DNA of 64,000 nt from Paraburkholderia sp. BL10I2N1 (GTDB taxonomy: Bacteria; Pseudomonadota; Gammaproteobacteria; Burkholderiales; Burkholderiaceae). Positions 44,941 to 54,149 of the stretch are shown here, piece by piece. The first letter of the stretch is position 1. Each line of letters starts with the position of its first letter. Made by a program: the position numbers and the translations under genes. Under the pieces are notes generated by a model. It saw nothing but the letters and a program-made list of their open reading frames with translations, had not been told where the DNA came from and did no database searches. Location of the stretch: positions 1,240,001 through 1,304,000 of the forward strand of contig NZ_SNWA01000002.1 of the NCBI RefSeq assembly GCF_004361815.1, given 5' to 3'.

Positions 44941-45980
44941 GGCGTGCTCCGATTTAGTGTGGAGCGCGACCCCAGTGGGCGTGCCCACGAGGGTTGATGC
45001 CAGAAATGGCGGGGGCGGCCTCCGAGTAGGTGAGGAGGTCGCCCCCCTCACCCGTCACAGTCCCGGACGAGCCCAATTAAGGCATCCGGTTCTTCATCGT
45101 GCAGATTCGCTCACGATTTTGCGTAGCTATGGACAATCCGAGGCTGCGGCAGCGGAAATAGTTTGAGTATTCCTGCAAAGGCAACCCATGGCAGAGAGCG
45201 TTTGTTCGACCTTCGCGATAACCACTTTCGCCAGATGCGTGCGACCTGGTACGGCAGGGTCGCCAGGCGCTCATAGTTCCCGCTGATGCCGAAGTAGGCA
45301 TAGTGCCCCTTGAGCATCCGACACAGACGCCGGTGCTGATCGCGAAGCGGCCTGGTCCGCATACTACGGCAAACCTGGTTTATCGTTTTAAGCGTACGCG
45401 CGATGCGATCTTTGGCGGTTAATTGCCGCACCATGGCCCGGCCCTTCTCCGAAGTCACCCACACGTGGGTGAATCCGAGGAAGTTGAAGGTCGTGGCCAA
45501 CGGCTTCTGGTCATCATCGTGGCCGAATTGCGGTTGGAAGCGGAAATCAATCATCCGGGTTTTGTCCGGATGCAATTCCAGGCCGTACTTGCCCAGTCGC
45601 TTTTCCAGCACCCGCATGACTCGTTCCGCATCGTCTTTGTGCGCGAGTATCACGACAAAGTCGTCCGCGAAACGAACCAGGGTGCTCGGACCGCGAAGGC
45701 GCGGTTGCACCTCAGCAGCAAACCATTCGTCCAGAACATAATGCAGAAACACGTTGGCGAGGCAGGGTGAAATCACCCCGCCCTGGGGGGTACCGGAATC
45801 AGGATACGTTAGCTGGCCATCGTCCAGTACGCCCGCTTTCAGCCACTTGTCGATCAATCTTCTTACCACGCCATCGGTGACTCGTCTGGCGAGAAGCTCT
45901 CTCAATTTGGCCCGATCGATGCTGTCGAAGTATTTCCGAACATTGTACCGGCTCCGGTTGTTTGGACACGCTTTTGCAGT

Positions 45981-46880
45981 TCAGGCGGCCAGTTTCATCA
46001 GCCTTTCCTGACGGGCTTCGAGGGGTGATTTGAAGCCCAGCTTTTCAAGACGCCAGTCGCGATTGTATCGATCCTTGAATGCGATGGCGGCAGCACGAAC
46101 TTCCTCCAGGTTTTTGAAGATGCGCCCATGAATCGCCTGTTCCTTCATTGTCCGGTTGAACCGCTCGGCGACGCCGTTGGTCTGCGGTTCGGCGACAAAG
46201 GCGTAGCTGGGCGCGATGCCCCAGAACCGGATCTGGTCGCGGAAGTCGTCCGAGGTGTATTGCGAACCGTGATCCATGCGCAGCGACAACCCGCGCCCCG
46301 AGTCGGCGACTACCGAGCCAAACTCGGCCAGCAGCCCCTGGGAGATCGGCTCGAGGGCAGCGAAGCGGTCACCGATTTTCGCCGCATGGATGCCGGTGCA
46401 CAGGCCATCGCAGTGATCAACGGCCGAGAAGATCCACACCATGCCGTCGTCCACGGTCGCGACGCGCACGCCATCGGTACCCCACATCTCATTGGGGCAG
46501 TCGGTCGTGATCCGGCCGTCGTGAAGGTTGGGTTCGCCTTTTGGCCGCCGGTGCGGCGAGAGCAGACTGTGCTCACGCATCAATCGCAACACACGGGTTC
46601 TGGAGACCCGGATGCCTCGCAAGATGCGCAGCCGTGCCCAGACCTTGCGATGACCTTCGCCGGTGAATGGCGACGCTGCCAGATCGTCGCGAATAGCCTT
46701 CAGCAGTTCGGTATCGGGCATCTTCGGCTTGGGGCCGCGACGCCCCGGGATGATCGGCACCACGTTAGCTGCCGCTCTCGCACGCACCGCGTAGATCGTC
46801 GAGCGCGGGAACTGGAGCACCTGGCAGACCCGCTGCAATCCAAAGGACTTGCCTGCACTGACGGAGATCGTGTGGCTCAT
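45981..46880 (-). CDS. IS3-family transposase OrfB
   Basis: A 299-residue integrase-core transposase, about 95% identical by eye to the OrfB at 12780-13679. Catalytic regions are MWGTDGVRVATVDDGMVWIF, LRMDHGSQYTSDDFRDQIRF and QTNGVAERFNRTMKEQAIHG. It overlaps OrfA by ATGA. Confidence 0.92.
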   Translation of the reverse strand: MSHTISVSAGKSFGLQRVCQVLQFPRSTIYAVRARAAANVVPIIPGRRGPKPKMPDTELLKAIRDDLAASPFTGEGHRKVWARLRILRGIRVSRTRVLRLMREHSLLSPHRRPKGEPNLHDGRITTDCPNEMWGTDGVRVATVDDGMVWIFSAVDHCDGLCTGIHAAKIGDRFAALEPISQGLLAEFGSVVADSGRGLSLRMDHGSQYTSDDFRDQIRFWGIAPSYAFVAEPQTNGVAERFNRTMKEQAIHGRIFKNLEEVRAAAIAFKDRYNRDWRLEKLGFKSPLEARQERLMKLAA

Positions 46881-47266
46881 GTCGACGATCTCCGGACGCT
46901 CAAAGGGCGACGGGCCTGCAACTCACGCTCCTTGCGCAGGATCTCGACTTCCATGGACAACTCGCCGACCCGTCGCACGGCGTCGTTCAGCCGCGCTTGC
47001 AGTGGATCGGTGGTGCGTGCCTTGAGGCCGGCCTCCATGCCGGCCAGCGCCAGTTCACGCCATTGCTCGAGCTCGGCGATCGTCACACCGACTTCGCGGG
47101 ACACGGCGTCAACGGGTTCGCCGCGCAGCAGCCGAAGCACCACGCTACGCTTGCGGCCGGTCGACCAGCGTTTGACTTCGGCCGCGCCAGAGGCGCTTTC
47201 AGTCGCGCTACGCGCTCCTTCCTGCGCATCTGGCGCAATCGCCTTCGAATCAGCTTTCTTCAACAT
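46877..47266 (-). CDS. IS3-family OrfA
   Basis: About 129 residues, with helix-turn-helix KRSVVLRLLRGEPVDAVSRE and a C-terminal coiled segment LQARLNDAVRRVGELSMEVE. A few substitutions separate it from copy 1 OrfA. The start MLKKADSK is taken one codon inside the open frame. Confidence 0.88.
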   Translation of the reverse strand: MLKKADSKAIAPDAQEGARSATESASGAAEVKRWSTGRKRSVVLRLLRGEPVDAVSREVGVTIAELEQWRELALAGMEAGLKARTTDPLQARLNDAVRRVGELSMEVEILRKERELQARRPLSVRRSST

Positions 47267-48520
47267 CAACCACTCCAGTTTGGATCACACGTTTTACCCC
47301 AAATCTGTGTCCAAAAAAAACGGAGGCGCCGCAGTATTTCCGAACATCAACGTCGAGCACCCACTGTCCACCACGATACATAACTCCCTTCCACACAGAA
47401 CGCAACGCCTCGTGAGCACTGCGACCGGGTCTGAAGCCAAAGGAGCAGTCGTGAAAGTCATGTTCATAGATCGGCTCCAGAAGCATGACGATGGCACGCT
47501 GAGCCACCTTGTCTTCGAAGGAAGGAATACCGAGCCCGCGACGACCGCCGTCCGCCTTGGCGATGAAATGCCGACGGACCGGCTGCGCGCGGTAGCGGCC
47601 TGACTTGAGCCGGTCGACTAGCCCGAGAAGATTCTGCGTAAGATTCACCGCATAGTCCTCTCCAGACTGCCCATCGACGCCGACTGCACCATCCTTACGC
47701 GTACAGTCGTAGGCATACCTCACCCACTCAAAGTCGATGTTGTGATTTAACGAGGTGAACGCCATCTCGGGATTACTTCTCGCCAGCATGGCTATTCGTT
47801 CCTGTTTCGTTGACACGCTTTCAGGTTTCAAGGCACCTCCGTGTTTCCCACGAACGATTCTGCAACGACGACGCCCCCCTTTCCATCGACCGGGTCCGCC
47901 TGAGCGGCGTTCCCCGGCGTCATCAGTACTACGAGGGCGCTAAGACTTCCTGTGTCGAATACGAAGTCGCTTATGGATTCGCTTCTTCGCTCCAATCCTT
48001 CTTCTCCACGTTTTGCTCCCTGCGGCGGAGAGGTCCGCAAGGTATGGCCCGGTTTATATCGCCCCGTGCCTCAGGGCCGCACAAGATTGGTCGAACACAG
48101 GACCTCCCAGGTTCCTGGGGAATCCATCCTCGTACCTTTGCCCTGCTCTCAGACCCCGGTCGGCCTGGCGAGCCTCACCATTACGGCTCACACAGTGCAG
48201 TCCCCAGTATTTGAAAAGTGAAGACACCAACGGTTACTTCATATCGAGGCTCAATCACACGGCTTAAGTACCCGCTGCCTACGCTTCAAGTAGTGCGTTA
48301 CCGCACTCGCATGCAAGGCTTGCTTCCGGCTGGTGGTTAGCCTTTGCCGGGAGGGAGTCGAACCCTCTGGATTCCAATGACTGGTTTCCGTCACATGACT
48401 TCCTCCAATCCCAGGCTTCGCCTGGCGCTATCCGAGTAGGTGAGGAGGTCGCCCCCCTCACCCCTCACAGTCCCGGACGAGCCCAATTAAGGCATCCGGT
48501 TCTTCATCGTGCAGATTCGC

Positions 48521-49837
48521 TCACGATTTTGCGTAGCTATGGACAATCCGAGGCTGCGGCAGCGGAAATAGTTTGAGTATTCCTGCAAAGGCAACCCATG
48601 GCAGAGAGCGTTTGTTCGACCTTCGCGATAACCACTTTCGCCAGATGCGTGCGACCTGGTACGGCAGGGTCGCCAGGCGCTCATAGTTCCCGCTGATGCC
48701 GAAGTAGGCATAGTGCCCCTTGAGCATCCGACACAGACGCCGGTGCTGATCGCGAAGCGGCCTGGTCCGCATACTACGGCAAACCTGGTTTATCGTTTTA
48801 AGCGTACGCGCGATGCGATCTTTGGCGGTTAATTGCCGCACCATGGCCCGGCCCTTCTCCGAAGTCACCCACACGTGGGTGAATCCGAGGAAGTTGAAGG
48901 TCGTGGCCAACGGCTTCTGGTCATCATCGTGGCCGAATTGCGGTTGGAAGCGGAAATCAATCATCCGGGTTTTGTCCGGATGCAATTCCAGGCCGTACTT
49001 GCCCAGTCGCTTTTCCAGCACCCGCATGACTCGTTCCGCATCGTCTTTGTGCGCGAGTATCACGACAAAGTCGTCCGCGAAACGAACCAGGGTGCTCGGA
49101 CCGCGAAGGCGCGGTTGCACCTCAGCAGCAAACCATTCGTCCAGAACATAATGCAGAAACACGTTGGCGAGGCAGGGTGAAATCACCCCGCCCTGGGGGG
49201 TACCGGAATCAGGATACGTTAGCTGGCCATCGTCCAGTACGCCCGCTTTCAGCCACTTGTCGATCAATCTTCTTACCACGCCATCGGTGACTCGTCTGGC
49301 GAGAAGCTCTCTCAATTTGGCCCGATCGATGCTGTCGAAGTATTTCCGAACATCAACGTCGAGCACCCACTGTCCACCACGATACATAACTCCCTTCCAC
49401 ACAGAACGCAACGCCTCGTGAGCACTGCGACCGGGTCTGAAGCCAAAGGAGCAGTCGTGAAAGTCATGTTCATAGATCGGCTCCAGAAGCATGACGATGG
49501 CACGCTGAGCCACCTTGTCTTCGAAGGAAGGAATACCGAGCCCGCGACGACCGCCGTCCGCCTTGGCGATGAAATGCCGACGGACCGGCTGCGCGCGGTA
49601 GCGGCCTGACTTGAGCCGGTCGACTAGCCCGAGAAGATTCTGCGTAAGATTCACCGCATAGTCCTCTCCAGACTGCCCATCGACGCCGACTGCACCATCC
49701 TTACGCGTACAGTCGTAGGCATACCTCACCCACTCAAAGTCGATGTTGTGATTTAACGAGGTGAACGCCATCTCGGGATTACTTCTCGCCAGCATGGCTA
49801 TTCGTTCCTGTTTCGTTGACACGCTTTCAGGTTTCAA
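48521..49837 (-). CDS. ltrA: Group II intron reverse transcriptase/maturase
   Basis: A 438-residue protein. The reverse-transcriptase domain (residues ~30-320) has RRGLGIPSFEDKVAQRAIVM, the SFGFRPGRSAHEALRSVWKG block, VLDVDVRKYFDSID with the first catalytic Asp, GTPQGGVISPCLANVFLHYV and the FADD catalytic motif at ~253-256. A maturase (X) domain follows. There is no HNH endonuclease, as in compact bacterial intron proteins. It starts at TTG 49837 behind GGAGGTGCC. A 70-codon frame ends by overlapping this start (TTGA). Confidence 0.9.
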   Translation of the reverse strand: MKPESVSTKQERIAMLARSNPEMAFTSLNHNIDFEWVRYAYDCTRKDGAVGVDGQSGEDYAVNLTQNLLGLVDRLKSGRYRAQPVRRHFIAKADGGRRGLGIPSFEDKVAQRAIVMLLEPIYEHDFHDCSFGFRPGRSAHEALRSVWKGVMYRGGQWVLDVDVRKYFDSIDRAKLRELLARRVTDGVVRRLIDKWLKAGVLDDGQLTYPDSGTPQGGVISPCLANVFLHYVLDEWFAAEVQPRLRGPSTLVRFADDFVVILAHKDDAERVMRVLEKRLGKYGLELHPDKTRMIDFRFQPQFGHDDDQKPLATTFNFLGFTHVWVTSEKGRAMVRQLTAKDRIARTLKTINQVCRSMRTRPLRDQHRRLCRMLKGHYAYFGISGNYERLATLPYQVARIWRKWLSRRSNKRSLPWVAFAGILKLFPLPQPRIVHSYAKS

Positions 49838-50046
49838 GGCACCTCCGTGTTTCCCACGAACGATTCTGCAACGACGACGCCCCCCTTTCCATCGACCGGG
49901 TCCGCCTGAGCGGCGTTCCCCGGCGTCATCAGTACTACGAGGGCGCTAAGACTTCCTGTGTCGAATACGAAGTCGCTTATGGATTCGCTTCTTCGCTCCA
50001 ATCCTTCTTCTCCACGTTTTGCTCCCTGCGGCGGAGAGGTCCGCAA
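49834..50046 (-). CDS. Possible 70-aa leader ORF overlapping the maturase start
   Basis: The frame ends VAESFVGNTEVP with a TGA that shares bases with the TTG start of the reverse transcriptase. It lies inside the intron 5' structured part and is repeated in copy 1 (47828-48040). It could couple translation of the maturase or be a by-product of RNA structure. Confidence 0.25.
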   Translation of the reverse strand: MRTSPPQGAKRGEEGLERRSESISDFVFDTGSLSALVVLMTPGNAAQADPVDGKGGVVVAESFVGNTEVP

Positions 50047-50533
50047 GGTATGGCCCGGTTTATATCGCCCCGTGCCTCAGGGCCGCACAAGATTGGTCGA
50101 ACACAGGACCTCCCAGGTTCCTGGGGAATCCATCCTCGTACCTTTGCCCTGCTCTCAGACCCCAGTCGGCCTGGCGAGCCTCACCATTACGGCTCACACA
50201 GTGCAGTCCCCAGTATTTGAAAAGTGAAGACACCAACGGTTACTTCATATCGAGGCTCAATCACACGGCTTAAGTACCCGCTGCCTACGCTTCAAGTAGT
50301 GCGTTACCGCACTCGCATGCAAGGCTTGCTTCCGGCTGGTGGTTAGCCTTTGCCGGGAGGGAGTCGAACCCTCTGGATTCCAATGACTGGTTTCCGTCAC
50401 ATGACTTCCTCCAATCCCAGGCTTCGCCTGGCGCTATCAAATCTGAAGTGCAACACCGTTTCCTATAAGGTGTTGCGATGCACGAAAGAACGTAAGCGCC
50501 CGGCAATGGCACCCTGGGGAGTGCCTACAGCGA

Positions 50534-52066
50534 TCAGGCGGTGATTGGCGCCCAGCGATGAGGCAGTAGCTGAGCGATGTGGTCGGCGCGATGCGTTGGC
50601 AAGCGATTCAGTACGTCTTTCAGGTAGACGTATGGATCATGGCCGTTGAGCTGCGCTGATCGAATCAGGCTCATAATCGCGGCTGCACGTTGGCCCGCAC
50701 GCAAAGAGCCCGCGAAGAGCCAGTTCGCCCTTCCCAGGGCCCATGGACGAATCTGATTTTCCAGCCAGTTGTTGTCGATGGGCACATGCCCATCGACCAG
50801 GTAGCGTGTAAGCGCGTCCCATCGCTTGAGGCTGTAGTCGAGTGCCCTGGCGATCGCCGATCCCTCGGAGACCAGTTTGCGCTGACCGGTCATCCAGGCA
50901 TGCAATGCATCGGCAATGGGTCGCGCTCGCTCTTGGCGCTCGATACATCTTCGATCGGGCTTCAGGTCTGCAACGTCGCGCTCGACGTCGTATAGCGCGA
51001 CGAAGTATTTCAGGGCCTGTTCCGCGATCTGGCTCTTGTGGTTGGCGTACAGTTCGAAGAACTTCCTCCTGGCATGTGCCGCGCAGCCGATTTCAGTGAT
51101 GCCCAGCTCGAATCCGGCTTTATAGGCGCTGTAATCATCACACACCAGCTTGCCACGCCATTTGCCGAGGAACGTGCGAGCATGTTCGCCAGCACGGCTA
51201 TCCGCGAATTCATAGACCACTGCGCGCACGTCGGCGAACTGCGTGGTGGCATACGCCCATACATAGGCGCGTTGCGTTTTTCCTTTACCGGGAACCAGCA
51301 TTTGCACCGGCGTCTCATCGGCGTGCAGCACACCCTGTTGCAGAAGCTCGTCGCGCAGCGCGTCGACTAGCGGCTGCAACCGCACGCCGCAAACGCCAAC
51401 CCACTCGCCAAGCGTTGATTGGGGAATTGCAAGACCCGCGCGTTCGAAGATGCGTTCCTGACGGTACAGCGGCAAGTGATCGCCGTATTTGGCGACCAGC
51501 ACTTGCGCGAGCAAGCCGGCGGTAGGGATGCCCTTGTCGATCACATGAGGCGGAACAGGCGCCTGAATCAGCGTTTCGCACGCCTTGCAGGCCCACTTGC
51601 CGCGAATGTGCCGCTCGACCGTGAACACGCCCGGCGTATAGTCCAGCTTCTCGCTGACGTCCTCGCCGATACGCACTCGCTGGCAACCGCAGGAGCACGT
51701 CTTGTCGTCGGGTTCATGGTGGATGTCGGTGCGCGGCAAGTGCGGAGGCAGCGGTGTGCGCCTGGGCTTCTGTCGTTGCTTATCCGGTGGTGTATCCGGC
51801 TGCAACTGCTCAAGTTCGATTTCGAGTGCTGCCAGATCGGCATCGATCGCCTCATTGAGCAGACTCAGTTGCTCGGCGTTGAGCTGCTCGCTGCGCTTGC
51901 CGAAATGCAGACGCCTGAGCACGGCAATCTCGTGTGTGAGCTGGTCGATGCGCGTCTTACGGTAGCGCAGTTCCCGCTCGTTCTCGCCGACCTGAGCCAT
52001 CAACTGCGCAGCCAGTGTGCGCAGTTCGTCGGGGCTCAGAGCGTCGAGGTTGGCGGGCAGGTTCAT
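50534..52066 (-). CDS. tnpC: IS66-family transposase TnpC
   Basis: A 510-residue DDE transposase. A leucine-rich N-terminal coiled coil (LRTLAAQLMAQVGENERELR) leads to a zinc-finger-like CSCGCQRVRIGEDVSEKLDY region and the core GVLHADETPVQMLVPGKGKT, LVCDDYSAYKAGFELGITEI, and VPIDNNWLENQIRPWALGRA with the final Glu. The start at MNLPANLDALS (52066) is preferred over the longer frame to 52102. Confidence 0.92.
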   Translation of the reverse strand: MNLPANLDALSPDELRTLAAQLMAQVGENERELRYRKTRIDQLTHEIAVLRRLHFGKRSEQLNAEQLSLLNEAIDADLAALEIELEQLQPDTPPDKQRQKPRRTPLPPHLPRTDIHHEPDDKTCSCGCQRVRIGEDVSEKLDYTPGVFTVERHIRGKWACKACETLIQAPVPPHVIDKGIPTAGLLAQVLVAKYGDHLPLYRQERIFERAGLAIPQSTLGEWVGVCGVRLQPLVDALRDELLQQGVLHADETPVQMLVPGKGKTQRAYVWAYATTQFADVRAVVYEFADSRAGEHARTFLGKWRGKLVCDDYSAYKAGFELGITEIGCAAHARRKFFELYANHKSQIAEQALKYFVALYDVERDVADLKPDRRCIERQERARPIADALHAWMTGQRKLVSEGSAIARALDYSLKRWDALTRYLVDGHVPIDNNWLENQIRPWALGRANWLFAGSLRAGQRAAAIMSLIRSAQLNGHDPYVYLKDVLNRLPTHRADHIAQLLPHRWAPITA

Positions 52067-52129
52067 GGGGCCAGTCTGCCAGAACCCAACCCGCTGCGGC
52101 AAGCAAGCCAGTTTACGTCTTTGGGGGTA

Positions 52130-52465
52130 TTACACGACCGTAATCGCGTGATCGTGTGTGAGCGTCTGCCACGGTAGTCCGGTCACGAGCGCTCGCAACT
52201 GCTCGGGATTGAGCGCGGTGGCGATCGCCTGGTCCCCATTCGTCCAGATGAACCGCCCCTTGTTCAGGCGACGCGCAGCCAACCAGATACCGAACCCGTC
52301 GTACACCAGTACCTTCATGCGCGTCGAATGCTTATTGGCGAACAGGTAGGCGTGGTGCGGACGTGCCGCGCCGAACACCTTGACCACACGCGCCAGGACC
52401 GTGTCGATGCCGGCGCGCATATCGATGGGCTCCGTCGCCAGCCAGATCGCCTCGATGCGGATCAT
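52130..52465 (-). CDS. tnpB: IS66 accessory protein TnpB
   Basis: A 111-residue protein that starts MIRIEAIWLATEPIDMRAGI and contains FGAARPHHAYLFANKHSTRM and KVLVYDGFGIWLAARRLNKG, diagnostic of the IS66 Orf2 family. It overlaps the TnpA stop by ATGA. Needed for IS66 transposition by an unknown mechanism. Confidence 0.92.
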   Translation of the reverse strand: MIRIEAIWLATEPIDMRAGIDTVLARVVKVFGAARPHHAYLFANKHSTRMKVLVYDGFGIWLAARRLNKGRFIWTNGDQAIATALNPEQLRALVTGLPWQTLTHDHAITVV

Positions 52466-52848
52466 CGCAGCCACCCTTGCAACCAGGCGGCGCAATCGGC
52501 TGCGGCACAAAGCGGCCAGCGCACCATGACGGTCGCCGCTCCCCGGCGCACCTCGATCTGAATCTCCGTCGAAGCGGGCACCGCGCCCGGCGCCTGCAGT
52601 TGCAGCGGAACGAACTCCGCCGGCGGCACGCTCATCGACTGGCGCGCCTCACGTGCGAGGTCCTGTTCCTCCTGTGCAGCCACCCATCGGCGCAACAAAT
52701 TCGCATTCAACTGGTAATGCAGCGCGACCGCAGCGATTGACACATTCGGCTGCATCGCCGCACGAATCACCTTCTCCTTGAACTCCTTGCTGTGCCGACG
52801 GCGCCGCCTCGGCTGCACCACTTCAGAACCCACTTCATTTTCGTTCAT
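52462..52848 (-). CDS. tnpA: IS66 protein TnpA (IS3-OrfA-like HTH)
   Basis: A 128-residue DNA-binding protein with a basic N-terminus (QPRRRRRHSKEFKEKVIRAA) and helix-turn-helix NVSIAAVALHYQLNANLLRR. The start MNENEVGSEV (52848) is favoured; an extension to 52914 would run into the terminal repeat region. Confidence 0.88.
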   Translation of the reverse strand: MNENEVGSEVVQPRRRRRHSKEFKEKVIRAAMQPNVSIAAVALHYQLNANLLRRWVAAQEEQDLAREARQSMSVPPAEFVPLQLQAPGAVPASTEIQIEVRRGAATVMVRWPLCAAADCAAWLQGWLR

Positions 52849-54149
52849 AGCGTACACGTGTCCATTAAAAAAATAGGTGGACACGATCGTCGCTTTCATG
52901 ACCCGCCGGTTCAAGGTGACATGGCCGGGCGCTTACGAAAGAACTCAGTACCAGCAACTTCAACCTGAAGAGCGTTTGACCATTGCAAGCCTGCATCTGC
53001 AGGGTTCGAGTATCCGGGCCATGGCCCGGATACTCGGGCGCTCGCCGGCCACCGTTAGCCGTGAACTGACGCGAAACAGCTCTCCCTCAGGTTACGCATC
53101 GGTGCCGGCTGAAGCACTCTGCGCCGCACGACGCAGCGCGGGCCGGCGCCCTACAAAGCTTTGCCTGCAAAGCGTCTGCTGGCGTATCGTTCTCACCCTG
53201 CTCCAGTGGAAATGGTCACCCCAGCAGATATCGGGCACACTCAAGCGTATGTATCCGAGCGACCCGACCCAGCAGGTTTCGCACGAATCCATCTACACAG
53301 CCATCTACGCCCAGCCGCGCGGCGAACTGCGCCGTCAGCTCATTGCGTGCCTGCGCCATGGCCACAGCACGCGCATGCCGCGTACACGGGGCACAGACCG
53401 GCGCGGACAGATTCCCGACATGGTCAGTATTCATGTGCGGCCGCCCGAAATCGAGGACCGGCTGCTGCCTGGACACTGGGAAGGGGACTTCATCAAGGGG
53501 GCCGGCAACCAGTCCTCGGTAGGCGTGCTGGTCGAACGGACCAGCCGTCTGGTGCTCCTTGCAAAAATGGAAGACGCCACCGCCGCTTCCGCGCTGGCGG
53601 GCTTCTCCGCCAAACTCAATTCGATTGTCGCGCCACTGCGGCAGAGCTTCACCTACGACCAGGGCAAAGAAATGTCGCGCCATAAAGAGCTCGCTGCCGC
53701 AACCGGCGTGAAGGTGTACTTCTGCGACCCGCACAGTCCCTGGCAACGCGGCACTTGCGAAAACACCAACGGGCTGCTGCGCCAGTATCTGCCCAAAGGC
53801 ACCGACCTTTCGGTCTACAGTCAGGACGAACTCGACGCCATCGCCGACAGTCTGAATAGCCGGCCTCGTGCAACTCACAACTTCCATTCACCATTCGAGG
53901 TCTTCGCCGCGGCCCTTGCATCAGCAAGTCAACCTCAAGGCTCTAAACATTAATCCCGCTGTTGCGCTTCACCCTTGAAACCGTCCGGGTTAAATCGGCA
54001 GCGCAATGAGCGTTTGTTAAAGCCGTTGGCTCGGACAAACACTCTCCACACCTCGGTCCAATTCACCACAGGGGCGGCGCCGGCGGGAGTTACCCGTCGA
54101 CGCCTGCCTGTGCCGCAAGACTGCTGCGGTATTCGCTTTCCACCAACCG

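Larger units (their letters stand above)
45944..47333. mobile_element. IS3-family element, copy 2 (1390 bp)
   Basis: It has the same ends (TGTACCGGCTCCGGTTG ... CCGCA) and exactly the same length as copy 1. It is inserted in the intron reverse-transcriptase gene. The flanks are a 14-bp direct repeat GTATTTCCGAACAT (45930-45943 and 47334-47347), which occurs once at the same place in the intact intron (49340-49353); that is far longer than the 3-bp AAT at copy 1. Confidence 0.88.
45111..47831 (-). pseudogene. ltrA: Group II intron reverse transcriptase/maturase, interrupted by IS3
   Basis: The N-terminal part (47831 down to 47334) and the C-terminal part (45943 down to 45111) are identical in translation to the intact copy at 48521-49837, apart from the insertion at the codons for YFDSID near residue 167. 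The catalytic FADD lies in the separated C-terminal piece, so this copy cannot make an active protein; the intact neighbour might act on its RNA. Confidence 0.88.
45022..48432 (-). mobile_element. Group II intron, copy 1, split by IS3
   Basis: Sequence from 48432 down to 45022, without the 1390-bp IS3 element and its 14-bp repeat, is about 2006 bases and matches copy 2 almost base for base; I saw only two differences (48158/50164 and 45054/48464). It carries the same reverse-transcriptase gene and the same structured flanks. The 3' end is probably at ...CTCACCTAC (45026), an AY-type end. The 5' boundary is not fixed. The two copies lie head to tail. Confidence 0.75.
48433..50438 (-). mobile_element. 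Group II intron, copy 2, intact
   Basis: A 2006-base unit on the minus strand. Its 5' part (50438 down to 49838) is structured, with hairpins such as CCAGGCGAAGCCTGG near 50415-50430, then the reverse-transcriptase gene. An 85-base 3' part follows, with a hairpin between CCGGA and TCCGG (a domain V candidate) and a GTGAGG...CCTCAC hairpin before the CTAC end (48436). The 5' flank is the end of an IS30 element and the 3' flank is copy 1. Domain boundaries are inferred by eye. Confidence 0.72.
50492..52936. mobile_element. IS66-family element, complete (2445 bp)
   Basis: Terminal inverted repeats begin GTAAGCGCCCGGCAATGGCA on the left and, reversed, GTAAGCGCCCGGCCATGTCA on the right. The flanks are the 8-bp duplication GAAAGAAC at 50484-50491 and 52937-52944, the typical length for IS66. 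It carries tnpA, tnpB and tnpC on the minus strand and lies in the fifth codon of an IS30 transposase gene. Confidence 0.95.
50478..53953 (+). pseudogene. IS30-family transposase interrupted by IS66
   Basis: The original start ATG 50478 gives M-H-E-R, then IS66 follows; after it the frame continues TQYQQLQPEERLTIASLHLQ to 53953. The DDE core is intact (GHWEGDFIKGAGNQSSVGVL, FTYDQGKEMSRHKELAAATG, WQRGTCENTNGLLRQYLPKG). The right flank of IS66 happens to keep an open in-frame stretch from 52877, so a transposase with a new N-terminus (MDTIVAFMTRRFKVTWPGAY) could be made from a start within the IS66 end. Confidence 0.85.
50438..53985. mobile_element. IS30-family element, copy 2, carrying a nested IS66
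   Basis: The left end near 50441 reads ATCTGAAGTGCAACACCG, the same type of end as IS30 copy 1 (TTTGAAGTGCAACACC). The right end near 53960-53983 reads, reversed, CGGTTTCAAGGGTGAAGCGC. Its transposase gene starts at 50478, is interrupted at codon 5 by IS66, and resumes at 52945. The left end touches the 5' boundary of the intron tandem. Confidence 0.7.

Noticed and set aside
12743..47333. The two IS3 copies as ends of a 34-kb composite transposon
   Set aside because: Each copy has its own separate flanking duplication (AAT; a 14-bp repeat), so they inserted independently.
48348..48370. tRNA T-arm-like sequence (GAGGGTTCGACTCCC on the minus strand), repeated at 50354-50376
   Set aside because: No matching acceptor, D or anticodon arms are present, and it lies inside the structured 5' part of both intron copies.
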